Shown here in pieces: positions 1 to 11,181 of a stretch of 64,000 bases of DNA. The translations under genes and the position numbers were made by a program. The notes under the pieces were generated by a model. It had not been told where the DNA came from and did no database searches. It was given only the letters and a program-made list of their open reading frames with translations. The stretch lies in assembly GCA_954871525.1 (NCBI GenBank), contig OX940863.1, positions 4,564,001-4,628,000 on the forward strand, given 5' to 3'. Every line of letters begins with the position of its first letter. The first letter of the stretch is position 1. Origin of the DNA: Parietaria judaica. Lineage: Eukaryota > Streptophyta > Magnoliopsida > Rosales > Urticaceae.

Positions 1-3000
1 CAATTATCGGTCACCAATTAGTTGGGGAAGCTTGTTCTAAAGTAATAGTTAGCACAAGCCCAAATGCTATGAGTGAACAACCGCGCAAGAAGACTTTGGC
101 TACTACACTTGTTGAAAGTACCCGGAAACAGTCAGTTGCTTTGGTTCCGAGAGACATCACAAAGCTGGCCCAAATATTTTTCCCTTTGTTCAATCCGGCA
201 TTATTTCCACACAAACCGCCACCCGCATCTGTTGCAAACCGTGTTCTTTTCACTGAATCCGAGGATGAGTAAGTCTCATGCCTTTTTAACAATTCTCTTA
301 TAAAGTGGAGTTTTTAGAGCAATATCATTCTTAGGGTTCTTTTCGCTTTAACATTAGCCATATTATTATATAATCAATCGTGATGTTAATATTATGAATA
401 TGTTATGAGGTTAATTCGTCATTTAATAATGTCGGGCCTGGTCCGGTCCATTAGGTTGTAATCTCTTGGTATTTATAAGAGACCTAATGCTGATGAGAGG
501 GTAGCCAATAATCATTCACTAAAAACTTTCTCTCTCTCAATAGAGGGGCGATTGTGTTTGGTGACAGTTGGCGAAGCTCCCGTTTCGAGAACTGATTTAG
601 GGTCGCCACAGAAGTTTAATATTTTCTCTCTGTATCAAAACCAGATTATTAGCACTGGGGATATTGGAATATAACTCAGATTGGAAAGCAATTCAACAAC
701 GGTTCCTTCCTTGCAAATCTAAACATCAGGTAATTTATCCGAGTACTTTGCACTAATGGCTTATGGACTTGTTGGCTGTCGCAAGTTGAATAAAATATAT
801 TATTTTGGTGTTTAGCACCTAGAAGCTAGAAATTCTGGCAAACGCGGCAAATTTATACAAATTACAAACAGTCAAAAACTTTTTGACAAGAATTGACTAA
901 AGGGTTTAGACTTTCATTTCTGTACATGTTGGTTATTACGTGTTTAAATTTGGTGTTGGTTGTTTCTGCCGCAGATTTTTGTTAGACGGAAGAATCGTTG
1001 CTCATCCAAAGCACCAGAGAATTCCATAAAGGTATCGGAGAATCGGACAGATAAATGCATCTCTAATATTTCTCTCTTATATGGCTCTGAATGCTGATTG
1101 ATTCTTGAAAATATTATGCATTGTAATCATTGCCTCTTCAGAAGATGAATCTTAAGCATAAAGTGATATTTTTTTGGTCCCTCGGTGGCTTAATTTTCAT
1201 GAAATCTCATCGTCATGCAGGCAGTTAGGAGAATGAAAACCTCTCCGCTTACTGCAGAAGAGATAGCTTGTATTCAGGAGGTAATCTTGTTAAAAAACAT
1301 GTCTTTATTCCTAGACATCGTAGGCCAATATAAAATTTATATCTGTGTTAAATACGTTTATATATATATATATTTATCTGGTTGTTATATTACCCAAATA
1401 ATTCAGGCTCTCAAGGCTTATAAGTATGATTGGATATCTGTATGGCGATTCGTAGTCCCACATAGAGATCCGTCTTTATTGCCTCGACAATGGCGCATTG
1501 CTCTGGGAACTCAGACTTCATACAAGAAGGATGAGCAAACTAAGGAGAAGCGGCGATTATATGACTTAAATAGAAAAAGAAGATGCATGTCAACTGGGCA
1601 AAATAAAGAGGTCTGTCACCCGATAAATATGAATGAACACAGGAGTGTCTTCTTATTATAACAAAAAACGGTTTGTCGAATGTTCCTTTTGGGGTGCAAT
1701 TATACTTCTAAAGTCGAGTATTTGGGTGCAGGACTCTCAAGCGGTAAAAGGAATTGGTGGGGAAAATAACAATTATTCTGGTGATTGCTCTGATAATAAT
1801 AACCCGGGAAAAACTTACGTCCATGAAGCGTTCTTGGCGGATTGGAATCCCGAAGAAGCTACTCAAGAACAACCACACAATCATAATCTAGTGAAACTTT
1901 CTAATCCACAAGTAAACAACTTCCAATCTACCTATAAGCACCAGCGTCCTCCGCTTCATTTTACCACTAGGTACCAACCAAGCAGTTCGGTTTCTAATAC
2001 GGCTTCGAATTCCTTGAAGCCCCAGATTTTTCTACGGCCATATCGGGCCCGTAAATCGTACGGTACAAACTTGGTGAGATTGGCTCCGGGGTTGCCACCT
2101 GTCAACCTCCCACCATCGGTTCGCATCGTGTCTCAGTCGTCCATCAGGGGCTCTCTGCATGGCACTTCTGCATCTCGGGTCGCTGCTGATGCGGAGAGAG
2201 AGATCTCAATATCAGTTTCTCGGGCTCCTCCACATGCGTCAGAAGCTAGAGAGAGTAGAAGTGACACTATCAATGAGAATACCACCGATTCCGACCTTCA
2301 GATGCATCCTCTGCTGTTTCAGGCGCCGGAAGATGGGCGTTTACCGTATTACCCTCTGAACAGCTACGCCGATAATTCTAGTTCTTTCAGTTTCTTTTCA
2401 GCAATCCAGCCACAGCTAAACCTCAGCCTTGCACATAATCCCCCGCTAGAAAAGAGTCATGTCTCTTCACCACAGGGCATTGACTTCCATCCTCTTTTGC
2501 GAAGAACCGATTACGATAAAAGTCACCACCCTCTTGAGAAATCTGGTGAGCTGGACTTGGATATCCACCTGAGTTCAAGTAGAGATGTGATGGCCCGTAA
2601 AGGAAACTCACTTGCACAGGGATGTGTAACGAGCAACATATCCTCGTACAACCACACGGAAAATCGTCCCTCGAACAGTATCAACCCGGTTTCTGACTCG
2701 CCAGTTTCAGCCGGTGACGAAGTTGGGAGATATTTGAATGGCATGGGTGACGAGTCTCATCCCGGAATTGTCATGGAGCAGGAAGAGCTGAGCGACTCCG
2801 ATGAAGAGAATCAAGAGAATGAAGAGATTCAAGAGAACGAAGAAAATGAAGAAAAAGTTGAGTTTGAGTGTGAGGAGATAACCGATTCTGAAGGAGAAGA
2901 CGGATCGGGCGGTGAACAAATAACCGAGATGCATATTGGGGTCAGTTCAAACTCGCTTGCTCTTTCATTTTTCGGTTGTCGTTTCACTCGTGATTTATAC

Positions 3001-3566
3001 ATACCTTATATTTTGGAATTTTACTTAAAAATATACGTCAGAGTTCTGAACTCATTAAGGTCTCTTAAGTAGTAGTTTGCAACTTAATGGGTCAGGTGCA
3101 AAACCTAAATGTAACGAAATAATTTAAATCCTAAAACATAATAAAATAATTAATTAACAAATTATATAAACAAGATTAAATATGGATCATGTAGCGTCCG
3201 CAGCATAAATTTTACCGTCTCGTCTAGTCTGTTCTGAATAATCCCGATAATGATACCATAATGTTATGTTTTCGGTAACAGGAAATGCCTAATGTTGCTG
3301 CTCAAAGAACTGCATCTCATTCTCGTGCCTCTCCCGGAAAGAGCGCAGCTTCACCTCAGGGTCGTGGTCGGGGAAGTCGGGCTGCCAAAAGCTTGGCCTC
3401 TTCGCGCCCAAGCAGATCTCGCAAGAAGAAGAAACCAAACACAGACGAAGTCAACAGCGATGGGCGGAGGAAATTACGGAAAAGGGCGCGGAGTAATGAC
3501 GCTAGTTTGAACATAGAATCGGGCTCGCAAAACACTAACTGCAGCGGCGAAGATAGAGATTCTTAG
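1..3566 (+). CDS. GON4-like / homeodomain-like nuclear protein, C-terminal part (5' end outside window)
   Basis: Exons read from splice signals, all in phase: <1-268, 645-729, 975-1031, 1221-1280, 1407-1610, 1732-2940, 3282-3566 (TAG stop). About 720 C-terminal residues are visible. Exons 2-5 encode a Myb/SANT-like helical region (DWKAIQQRFLP; KYDWISVWRFVVPHRDPSLL; PRQWRIALGT) that I know from plant proteins annotated as homeodomain-like superfamily, related to animal GON4L. The large sixth exon is low-complexity and Ser/Pro-rich, carries the motif FHPLLRRTDYDKSHHPLEKS, and ends in a strongly acidic stretch (2785-2930). The last exon is basic with an NLS-like RSRKKKKP and RRKLRKRAR. A nuclear chromatin or transcription role is inferred. 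The start codon and N-terminal domains lie upstream of the window. Confidence 0.82.
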
Positions 3567-4077
3567 TCGCTGATTTTGCCTTTACTAACCTTTGTTTAGT
3601 TAGCTTTGGGTTAAAATTGGTTAGATTGCCATTTCTGTAAGCAATCTAGCGAGTGGCATCTCACTGTAATGTGTATGTATGTATAATGTCTATATATGCA
3701 AAGTCGTTCTTATTGATCACTCCCACAAAGTCGATATTTATACCCGCAAAATCGGACAATTCGGTGGTTATCGGTTTCCGGCTCTTAAATCTTGATAAGA
3801 ACTAGAAATAGAAAACGTTTTACCGAATAACTAGTTGAGGTCCCCGGAAATTTTATGATCTAAATAAATTCAGGCAATTTAAAATGAAATTTTTCTCTTA
3901 CCTTTTTTAAATAAATCATGGATGTGAATATAGTATTTTTTATTTGTTATATTATAGTAAAAATTAGTTACCTTCAAACTTTTATATAATTGGATTAGTG
4001 GCTCTTAATTACAAATAAAATAAATATATAATAAAATCTAGATAAGTTAATATTTTTTAATTAAAGAATAGTTTTTA
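3567..4077. other. Intergenic, 3' flank of the GON4-like gene
   Basis: AT-rich sequence. The first 150 bases are probably the 3' untranslated region of the preceding gene. I see no other gene. Its last nine bases (4069-4077, TAGTTTTTA) are the left target-site duplication of the adjacent Mutator-like element. Confidence 0.6.
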
Positions 4078-4286
4078 GGAAAAATAGCAATATAAGTACC
4101 CAAAGTCTTTGAAAAGTTGACATTAAGTTTTTATTCTTTTTTTTTTTGTGGCGAATATTGTCAAACTCTTATTTTGTGTTTTCAGTCATGTTTCCACCCC
4201 GAACCATATCATGTGTCACGTTTTTTTAACTATTCAATATACCATTTTTTAATTAAAAAAATTAAACTAATTTATCAATTATAAAC

Positions 4287-5557
4287 CAAGGTTTAAAATT
4301 TCGCGAAAGTCGAACGACATTCTGACTGATTGTCGTTTTTCGCAGATATGCGAAACGAAATCCGTGTCGTTTCGCCCAAATTTTACCAAATGTCGTCGAA
4401 AACGACACGACATGGCCTGCGAAATTCGACTGTCAATTTTGTGAGTAAAAGTTGCGGAAAATGGTTGAAATTTCGCAAAAAATCATATTTTTGGTTAGAT
4501 TTCGGCAAAAATACCAATTAAACTTTTGGCAAAAATAATTATACTCACACAAGAGCACCCCACCCCACCCTGCCAGTCAGACGGACGGCGGCGGCGCACG
4601 GGGTGGTGTAACATTTGTGTGAGTCCTCCCCCTTCCACAAAATCCTATGACCCAAAGGGCCCAAGCCCTTGTCCCTAATATTTGGTATATAAACATCACC
4701 AAACTCTTGTCATCTATCAATGTGGGACTTTTTGTTATTCAACTAATATCACACATTCACACTTAACATACACATACACATACAATTCACCTAATAATTT
4801 AACTTAATATTATACACTTCAAATAATATTATACACTTAACATACATATTAACTTCACCTAACATACATATACACTTAATATACATATTCATTTAATATT
4901 ATACACTTCAACTAATATTAAATTTGTTAACATGCATATTCACTTAATATTACACACTTAATTAACATACATATTCACTTCACATAATAATTTGACTTAA
5001 TATTATACACTTCAACTGATAAAGTGACTTAATATTATACATTTCACTTACATATTTAAGTTACAAATGTGTTTTGTTGTATACAATTATGTCTTGTATT
5101 TATTAAATATGTAGTTTTGAACCTATATAAATATCTTGCTTAAATACTCAAATATTTTTTACAAAATATCCGTCAAAAACCCCATCGGCATGCGGTATAT
5201 GCGGCATGCCTTTTTTTTACGATTTGCCCATCGACATACCCATCGGCAAGCGATATATCCGTAAAACGGAAAATGCGAAACGACATCGGCAAGCGACAAA
5301 ATGTGTTTTGTTGTATACAATTATGTCTTGTATTTATTAAATATGTAGTTTTGAACCTATATAAATATCTTGCTTAAATACTCAAATATTTTTTACAAAA
5401 TATCCGTCAAAAACCCCATCGGCATGCGGTATGCCCATGCGGTATATGCGGCATGCCTTTTTTTTACGATTTGCCCATCGACATACCCATCGGCAAGCGA
5501 TATATCCGTAAAACGGAAAATGCGAAACGACATCGGCAAGCGACATTTTAAACCTTA
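4287..5557. mobile_element. Non-autonomous hAT-like element, copy A (nested in the MULE)
   Basis: Starts CAAGGTTTAAAAT and ends ATTTTAAACCTTA, a short terminal inverted repeat. The flanking 8-mers TTATAAAC and AGATAAAC match at 6 of 8 positions, which fits an old 8-bp target duplication. The same element occurs as copy B at 58273-59228, where the duplication is perfect. Inside are a GC-rich tract (about 4555-4620), a conserved stretch with a TATA-like TATATAAACATCAC (about 4685), long runs of short ACTTAATATTATACA-type motifs, and a palindromic end rich in GGCATGCGGTAT-type motifs. There is no coding capacity. Confidence 0.8.
5067..5544. repeat. 234-bp tandem duplication inside hAT copy A
   Basis: The segment 5067-5300 is repeated almost exactly at 5301-5544. 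The second unit carries about 12 extra bases (ATGCCCATGCGG-type) in its GGCATGCGGTAT region. Copy B (58273-59228) has this segment only once, so the duplication arose within copy A. Confidence 0.85.
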
Positions 5558-5800
5558 AGATAAACAATGCTATGTATAATGGGTTTAAAAATGTGCTACA
5601 TGGCGCGGTTCTGGACGAAAATATGATGGAATACACAAAATAAGAGTTTGACAACTTTCGTCACCAAAAATAAAAATAAAAGCTTAATGTCAACTTTTCA
5701 AAAACTTTGAGTACTTGTGCCGCCATTTTCCCTAGTTTTTATAAACCTAACTCTTCACTTCACTAATTTAAGCTTTTCTTGCAGTGCTCTGTGGTGGTTG

Positions 5801-7759
5801 ATGACCTTCTCTTTTCCCCGAAGACTCCGCCTTCTCTTCAGCCGTGGCTTTCACGTCTTCGCCGCCCCGACCTCCGACGACGCCGTTTTCGGCGCGGTCT
5901 GCGTTCACCTCCGGCGGAGGAAATGGAAGGCTCTCGAGCTTCTCGCGCCGAGTCTCTCCGACTCGCTTGTGAGCCGCGTAATCCGCGAGTTTCGAGGACT
6001 CCCGAGTCTGGCCATGGAGTTTCACGGCTTCGTCGGAGCGAAGAGGACTCGGACTCACTCGCCGCCGTTGGAGTCTTCGTGTGCCTTGGTCCACGTCCTC
6101 GTCGACTCCAGGAGGTTTGACTGTGCCCTTGCTCATTTGAGAGCTCTTGTGTCTGAAAATGGCGTCAGGGCTTTGGATGTACTGGATTGTCTGGTTTACA
6201 GCTTCGAAGAGAGGAGCTTTGGCTCGATTCAAGCGGTTTGTGATGCTCTGGTTAGGGCTTGTGCTCAGCTTGGAGACACCGAGAGTGCTTATGCGGTCCT
6301 GGAGAAGGTTAGGGTTTATGGTTTTGAGGTTTCCATTCATGCTTGGAATAACTTCTTGAATCACGTATTGAAGTTGAATGACACTCGTAGGTTTTGGAGT
6401 TTGTACAGAGAGATGATCTTCCATGGCTATGTTGAGAATGTTTATACTTTTAATCTGGTTGTTTATGCTCTTTGCAAGGAACGCAGATTGGTTCACGCGT
6501 TATCGGTGGTTTATCGGATGTTGAAATCCGGCGTTTGCCCTAATGTTGTCGGGTTTAACATGATTATAGATGGAGCTTGCAGAATGGGCGATTTGGGACT
6601 GGCTTTGAAGGTCTTGAAGAAGATGGGAATGGTCTCCCGTGAGCTCGTGAACCCTAATTCGGTCTCGTACAACTGCGTCGTGAACGGGTTTTGCAAAATC
6701 GGGGCGGTGTCGTTTGCGGATAAGCTTCGGAACGAGATGAGGAGAGCGGGTGTTGAGCCGAATTTGAGAACTTATGCAACTCTGGCAGATGGGTACGCCA
6801 AGGCCGGGAATTTGGAAGATGCTTTGAAGGTGTGTGATGAAATGGTCGAAAGAGGTCTGACCCCAAATTCCGTCGTTTACAATTCGGTTATTCATCGGCT
6901 TTGCGCTGAAGGAGACATGGAAGGAGCTTCCTTGTTATTGTCTGACATGATTGAGAAGAATGTGTGCCCCGATTTGTTCACTTACTCGATCGTCATAAAC
7001 ACGCTTTGCAGAAACGGACACGTGAATGAAGCGCTCAAGGTTCATAATAGAGCATTCGAGAAGAACATTATTAGAGATTCATTTTCCCACAATATCCTCA
7101 TCGATCATATGTTCAAGACTCAAAATTTAGGAGGAGCCAAGCAGTTATTAGGCAGTATGTTCGTCCGTGGCTTACCTCGAGATCTCGTCACTTATGGAAC
7201 TTTTGTAAATGGCTATTGCAGAGAAGGTGATCTAAATCGTGCGCTTCACATTTATGAGAATATGGTGAAGGACGAGAAGAAGCCGAATTTAGTGATATAC
7301 AACTCTGTCATGAACGGACTTTGCAGGGAAGCCTCTGTTCATGCTGCGAAACTTTTATTAGACGAGCTCCAAAGGATCGGAGTTTTCGATGCTGTTACCT
7401 GTAACACCCTCATCAACGCCTGCTGTGCTAATGGAAGGATAGAAGACGGTTTTGCTCTCTTTGCGGAAATGGGAAAGATGGGTGTCTCGAGTAACGTCGT
7501 TACGTATAATATAATAGTTAACTTGTTGTGCAAGTTAGGGTGCTTCAAACAGGCCAAGGAGCTCATGAAGGTGATGGTTTTCCAGGGTGTAGTTCCTGAT
7601 TTCATAACGTATACCGTTCTGATCACCGCTTTTGGTGAGAACCACAGTTCGGAGGAAGTAATTGAATTGCATGATTATATGATGGTTAACGGGGTTATTC
7701 CCGACGATCGGACATACAAGGCTATTGTATGCCCTCTTCTTCAAGAAGATGATGCGTGA
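5801..7759 (+). CDS. P-class pentatricopeptide repeat protein, probably mitochondrial (At1g11710-like)
   Basis: A single-exon gene of 652 residues, as usual for PPR genes. From about residue 125 it is a run of about 13-14 P-type 35-residue repeats, for example YNCVVNGFCKIGAV, YATLADGYAKAGNLEDALKV, YNSVIHRLCAEGDMEGASLL and YNIIVNLLCKLGC. There is no E or DYW extension, so a role in RNA stabilisation, splicing or translation is more likely than editing. The N-terminus (MTFSFPRRLRLLFSRGF) is basic and amphipathic, like an organelle targeting peptide. I chose the ATG at 5801. An in-frame ATG at 5717 lies inside the MULE terminal repeat, and the residues between are not conserved-looking. A CAG at 5782-5784 could be a leader intron acceptor. 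In Arabidopsis At1g11710 lies beside starch synthase III, as here. Confidence 0.9.
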   Translation: MTFSFPRRLRLLFSRGFHVFAAPTSDDAVFGAVCVHLRRRKWKALELLAPSLSDSLVSRVIREFRGLPSLAMEFHGFVGAKRTRTHSPPLESSCALVHVLVDSRRFDCALAHLRALVSENGVRALDVLDCLVYSFEERSFGSIQAVCDALVRACAQLGDTESAYAVLEKVRVYGFEVSIHAWNNFLNHVLKLNDTRRFWSLYREMIFHGYVENVYTFNLVVYALCKERRLVHALSVVYRMLKSGVCPNVVGFNMIIDGACRMGDLGLALKVLKKMGMVSRELVNPNSVSYNCVVNGFCKIGAVSFADKLRNEMRRAGVEPNLRTYATLADGYAKAGNLEDALKVCDEMVERGLTPNSVVYNSVIHRLCAEGDMEGASLLLSDMIEKNVCPDLFTYSIVINTLCRNGHVNEALKVHNRAFEKNIIRDSFSHNILIDHMFKTQNLGGAKQLLGSMFVRGLPRDLVTYGTFVNGYCREGDLNRALHIYENMVKDEKKPNLVIYNSVMNGLCREASVHAAKLLLDELQRIGVFDAVTCNTLINACCANGRIEDGFALFAEMGKMGVSSNVVTYNIIVNLLCKLGCFKQAKELMKVMVFQGVVPDFITYTVLITAFGENHSSEEVIELHDYMMVNGVIPDDRTYKAIVCPLLQEDDA

Positions 7760-8505
7760 GCAAATAGCTCAACCAAGTGAATTTTGTGATCAAGAAACAG
7801 ACTCATCGGGGTTTAGAACTAGGCATAGTTGTATTTATTTGTACAAGCAAATCATTACCTCAGATATATCAACATTCTTTTCCTAAATTTAACTAGTTTT
7901 GCTGCTTCTGTTCAAGAGTAGAAAAACATATTTTCCCAAAAACATACTAATTGTAGGTAGTACTAAAAAAACTATCTTTATGCAATTTTACACTTTGTTT
8001 ATTATTAAGTAGTGAATGTGTAGTAATTAGTAATTACTAGAGTTGGCCACTGGCCGGAAACTGGCTCCCGTGCAGCAATATTTTTTTTTATAAAAAAATA
8101 TTATTATAACTAAGCAAGTTTAAAATAAATAAATAAATACGTGCGGCCTTGGTTGCCCCAACCATGATTTTTGGCCGGAGAAATTTCTGCGATGAATTTC
8201 ATGTTTAAAAATGTTTACTCAGAGTTGCTAATGTTTAAAAATATGGTCAATTTTTATCTAAAATTATTTCCCTTTCCAACATGTATTTTTTATAAAGTAA
8301 AATAAAATCCCATCACAATTCATAAACAACGGTCACGGCCTGGTCTAAAATCCTTATCTTAAAACCTGATCCAATCACTCTCCTTTCTCTCTCTCCCTCC
8401 ACTCATTTCCACTCTCTCTCACACACACAATCTCAACGATCAAAACAAGCGAATCATCACAATTCTCTGCCGATTCACCATCGTCAGAGCAACACAGACG
8501 CAGCC
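7760..8505. promoter_or_regulatory. Intergenic region with the ATPC1 promoter and CT-rich leader
   Basis: The first part is the 3' flank of the PPR gene. The middle is AT-rich and without recognisable genes. From about 8380 to 8430 there is a pyrimidine-rich tract (TCTCTCTCTCCCTCCACT-like) followed by CACACACA, typical of plant nuclear photosynthesis-gene leaders just upstream of the ATPC1 start at 8506. No clear TATA box could be assigned. Confidence 0.45.
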
Positions 8506-10049
8506 ATGTCCTGCTCCAACCTCACAATGTGGGCCACGCCCAAGCCCGCCCTCTCCGACGCCTCCTCGCTCTCCTTCCGCTCCGTCCTCAACCCCTTCCA
8601 GCTCCCCTCCGCGCAGCCCGCTGCAGCCGCGCCCAAGCCGAGCTCCTCCGTCACGCACTGCAGCCTCCGCGACCTCCGCGACCGCATCGCCTCCGTGAAG
8701 AACACGCAGAAGATCACTGAGGCCATGAAGCTCGTGGCGGCTGCCAAGGTCCGAAGGGCCCAGGAGGCTGTCGTCAACGGCCGGCCCTTCTCGGAGACGC
8801 TCGTGGAGGTCCTCTACAGTATCAACGAGCAGCTGCAGACGGAGGACGTGGACGTGCCGCTCACGAACGTGAGGCCGGTGAAGAAGGTGGCGCTCGTGGT
8901 CGTGACGGGCGACCGGGGGCTCTGCGGCGGGTTCAACAACCAGATTATCAAGAAGGCGGAGTTGAGGATCAAGGAGCTGAAGCAGCTGGGGCTGGAGTAC
9001 ACGGTGATCAGCGTCGGGAAGAAGGGAAACACATATTTCATGAGGCGGCCGTACATCCCGGTGGACCGGTTCCTCGAGGGCGGCTCACTGCCCACGGCCA
9101 AGGAGGCGCAGGCCATCGCAGACGACGTGTTCTCGCTGTTCGTGAGCGAGGAGGTCGACAAGGTGCTCTAATCAATGTATAATTAATCAAATAAAACATT
9201 AGACTAAATGCACACTAATATTTATATATTCAGAAATTACTTGGTCAATAATGAATTTTGAAGAATGAAAGTAGTAGATGAACTAGGAAATATGGAAGGT
9301 ATATTATCTCAAACGATCAATATTCCTAGAGATATCTTAATGAAATTAAGTCTGAATTAATTTATAGTATGCACTTAAAAAAATAAGTTCTTGCATTTAC
9401 TTTATTCAACAATATGCTTACTAAGCTTTAGTTCCCCTAATTTTTTTAAAAGCATTTACATTTTTTTTTTCACACATTTAACCTTTATACTTTACTTAGC
9501 AATTCCCGGAATTCGTATCCCGGATCCGCCACGTGTCTGTAGAGTATTTGTATAAGCAATTGACGTGGAGAATTGTAACAGGTGGAGTTGTTGTACACGA
9601 AGTTCGTGTCGCTAGTAAAGTCGGACCCGGTGATCCACACGCTGCTGCCGCTGTCCCCCAAGGGGGAGATATGCGACATCAACGGCGTGTGCGTGGATGC
9701 GGCGGAGGACGAGTTCTTCCGCCTCACCACCAAGGAGGGCCGGCTCACAGTGGAGCGCGACGTCGTGCGCGCCGACACGACCGAGTTCTCCCCCATCCTG
9801 CAGTTCGAGCAGGACCCCGTGCAGATCCTCGACGCCCTGCTCCCCCTCTACCTGAACAGCCAGCTCCTCCGTGCGCTCCAAGAGTCGCTCGCCAGCGAGC
9901 TGGCGGCTCGTATGAGCGCCATGAGCGCTGCCACCGACAACGCCGACGAGCTCAAGAAGTCTCTCTCGCAGGTCTACAACCGCCAGCGCCAGGCCAAGAT
10001 CACCGGAGAGATCCTCGAGATCATCGCAGGAGCCGAGGCCTTGACCTAG
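8506..10049 (+). CDS. ATPC1: Chloroplast ATP synthase gamma subunit
   Basis: Two exons, 8506-9162 and 9582-10049, give 374 residues, the normal family length. The intron (9163-9581) starts GTGCTC and ends ACAG, phase 0 between Lys219 and Val220. The first about 50 residues are Ser/Ala/Pro-rich, as in a chloroplast transit peptide. The mature part starts near LRDLRDRIASVKNTQKITEA and contains VVTGDRGLCGGFNNQ. The C-terminal helix ends SQVYNRQRQAKITGEILEII. The plant-type redox switch is intact: Cys250 and Cys256 in GEICDINGVCVDAAEDEFF, the disulfide reduced by thioredoxin in the light. The protein is the central rotor shaft of CF1 on thylakoids. The exons are strongly GC-rich compared with the AT-rich intron. 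Confidence 0.97.
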
Positions 10050-10333
10050 GTCTTCTCCTATACGTACCTGTCGTCGTTATATAATGTATATTGCAAGCCA
10101 ATAAGGTGTTATTCTCTTAACTTCTTACTAGGTTTTCTCCTTTTTTGGCCTTTTTGAGGAGCGATTCGATTCAAGTGTTGCATGTTCTTAAGAAAGATAC
10201 ATTTAAGCAAAGTTTTTTTTTTTCCTTCTTTTTTACAGATCATTATTCCATATATTTGCATGTATTTCTCTTCTTGCATATGATCTTCAATGTGCATAAT
10301 TAATGAGAAGTACTGCACTGTATTTAATTCGGA

Positions 10334-10367
<34 letters not shown>

Positions 10368-11181
10368 CCAATGTTAATTCTTCTTCTTCTTTTTGTACTC
10401 AAGAGTTGATTAATTTAATTTTAGTAAAATATACAATGAATTTAGTTTCTGGTTAATATTTTACTAACGTTTAAATAGCCTCGTGTAACCCGGGCATGTT
10501 ATACTCGGAGTTCATGATCATATAATTGGATTTTAGTTTTCACGAGTAAGTACTCGTTGTTGTTGTTGTGTTTTTTTTTTTTTTTGCAATTTGATCGCTG
10601 ATAATCGAATAAGTAGTGACTTGAATCATGCACCAAAAAACACTTTATAGTTTCTCGAACATCTCAAAAAACATCTTGAGATCTATACGCGAGATATCGC
10701 AAAATAGATCACAAGTCTTATTCGAAACGAAGAAATCTTCCTCGGAGATTCTGAATAAAAAAGCGATTAAGAACATAAATCATTTAAGGATATTTCAAAC
10801 TCGTTTCATTTCTTGTTGGAGTTAGAGGAAGCTGAAATCAAATCAAACAGCAACTAGAGTCAAGTAAATCCAAGCTGATTACTAGTTGGTCTATAATATA
10901 TTATGTCAGTTTGAAATTTTGAACAAAAAGTTAACACACAAGTGGAGGTAAAGCCTGGGCACACAAGTCATTGTCGTTTGCAATAGTAATGACTTTATTA
11001 GCTCTTTGCTTCGTGGCCATGCAAGCTTTGGTTTGGCCTTACGTATAGATCCAACGACAACCCCTTCAAAAGGTGAATTATAGGAACATGATTAATGTAT
11101 TTATTCTCTGCAACTGGTTCTGTCTGTCACGCAATGAGGAAAAGCAAGGAATAGTCAAGTATTCTAATTCCACGGAATATA
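10050..11181. other. Intergenic, no gene seen
   Basis: AT-rich DNA with the ATPC1 3' end, a (TA)n tract at about 10336-10365 and a GTTGTT/poly-T patch near 10555-10585. A 65-codon open frame at 10628-10825 resembles nothing known to me and looks fortuitous. The last two bases, TA (11180-11181), are the target duplication of the next element. Confidence 0.5.

Larger units (their letters stand above)
4078..5732. mobile_element. Non-autonomous Mutator-like element (MULE) with long TIRs
   Basis: The left end (4078-about 4230, starting GGAAAAATAGC) and right end (about 5570-5732, ending GCCATTTTCCC) are long imperfect inverted repeats of about 150 bp, sharing for instance GAAAAGTTGACATTAAG and TGTCAAACTCTTATTTTGTG. 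The element is flanked by a perfect 9-bp duplication, TAGTTTTTA, at 4069-4077 and 5733-5741. Long TIRs plus a 9-bp duplication are the signature of the Mutator superfamily. No transposase is present, and most of the interior is a second, nested element. The right TIR ends 68 bp before the PPR start codon, so the insertion lies in that gene's promoter or leader. Confidence 0.88.

Noticed and set aside
5717..5800. Upstream in-frame ATG for the PPR protein
   Set aside because: It is inside the MULE terminal repeat, and the extra residues are hydrophobic filler unlike a targeting peptide of this family.
5768..6496. 242-codon antisense frame over the PPR gene
   Set aside because: Antisense shadow; the plus strand carries clear PPR repeats.
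9163..9171. Apparent premature stop in ATP synthase gamma
   Set aside because: It lies just after a GT donor; joining to 9582 restores the full conserved protein, so it is intron, not a nonsense mutation.
9533..10084. 183-codon frame over the second ATPC1 exon
   Set aside because: Shadow in another frame of a GC-rich conserved exon; the translation is Arg/Pro-rich and matches nothing.
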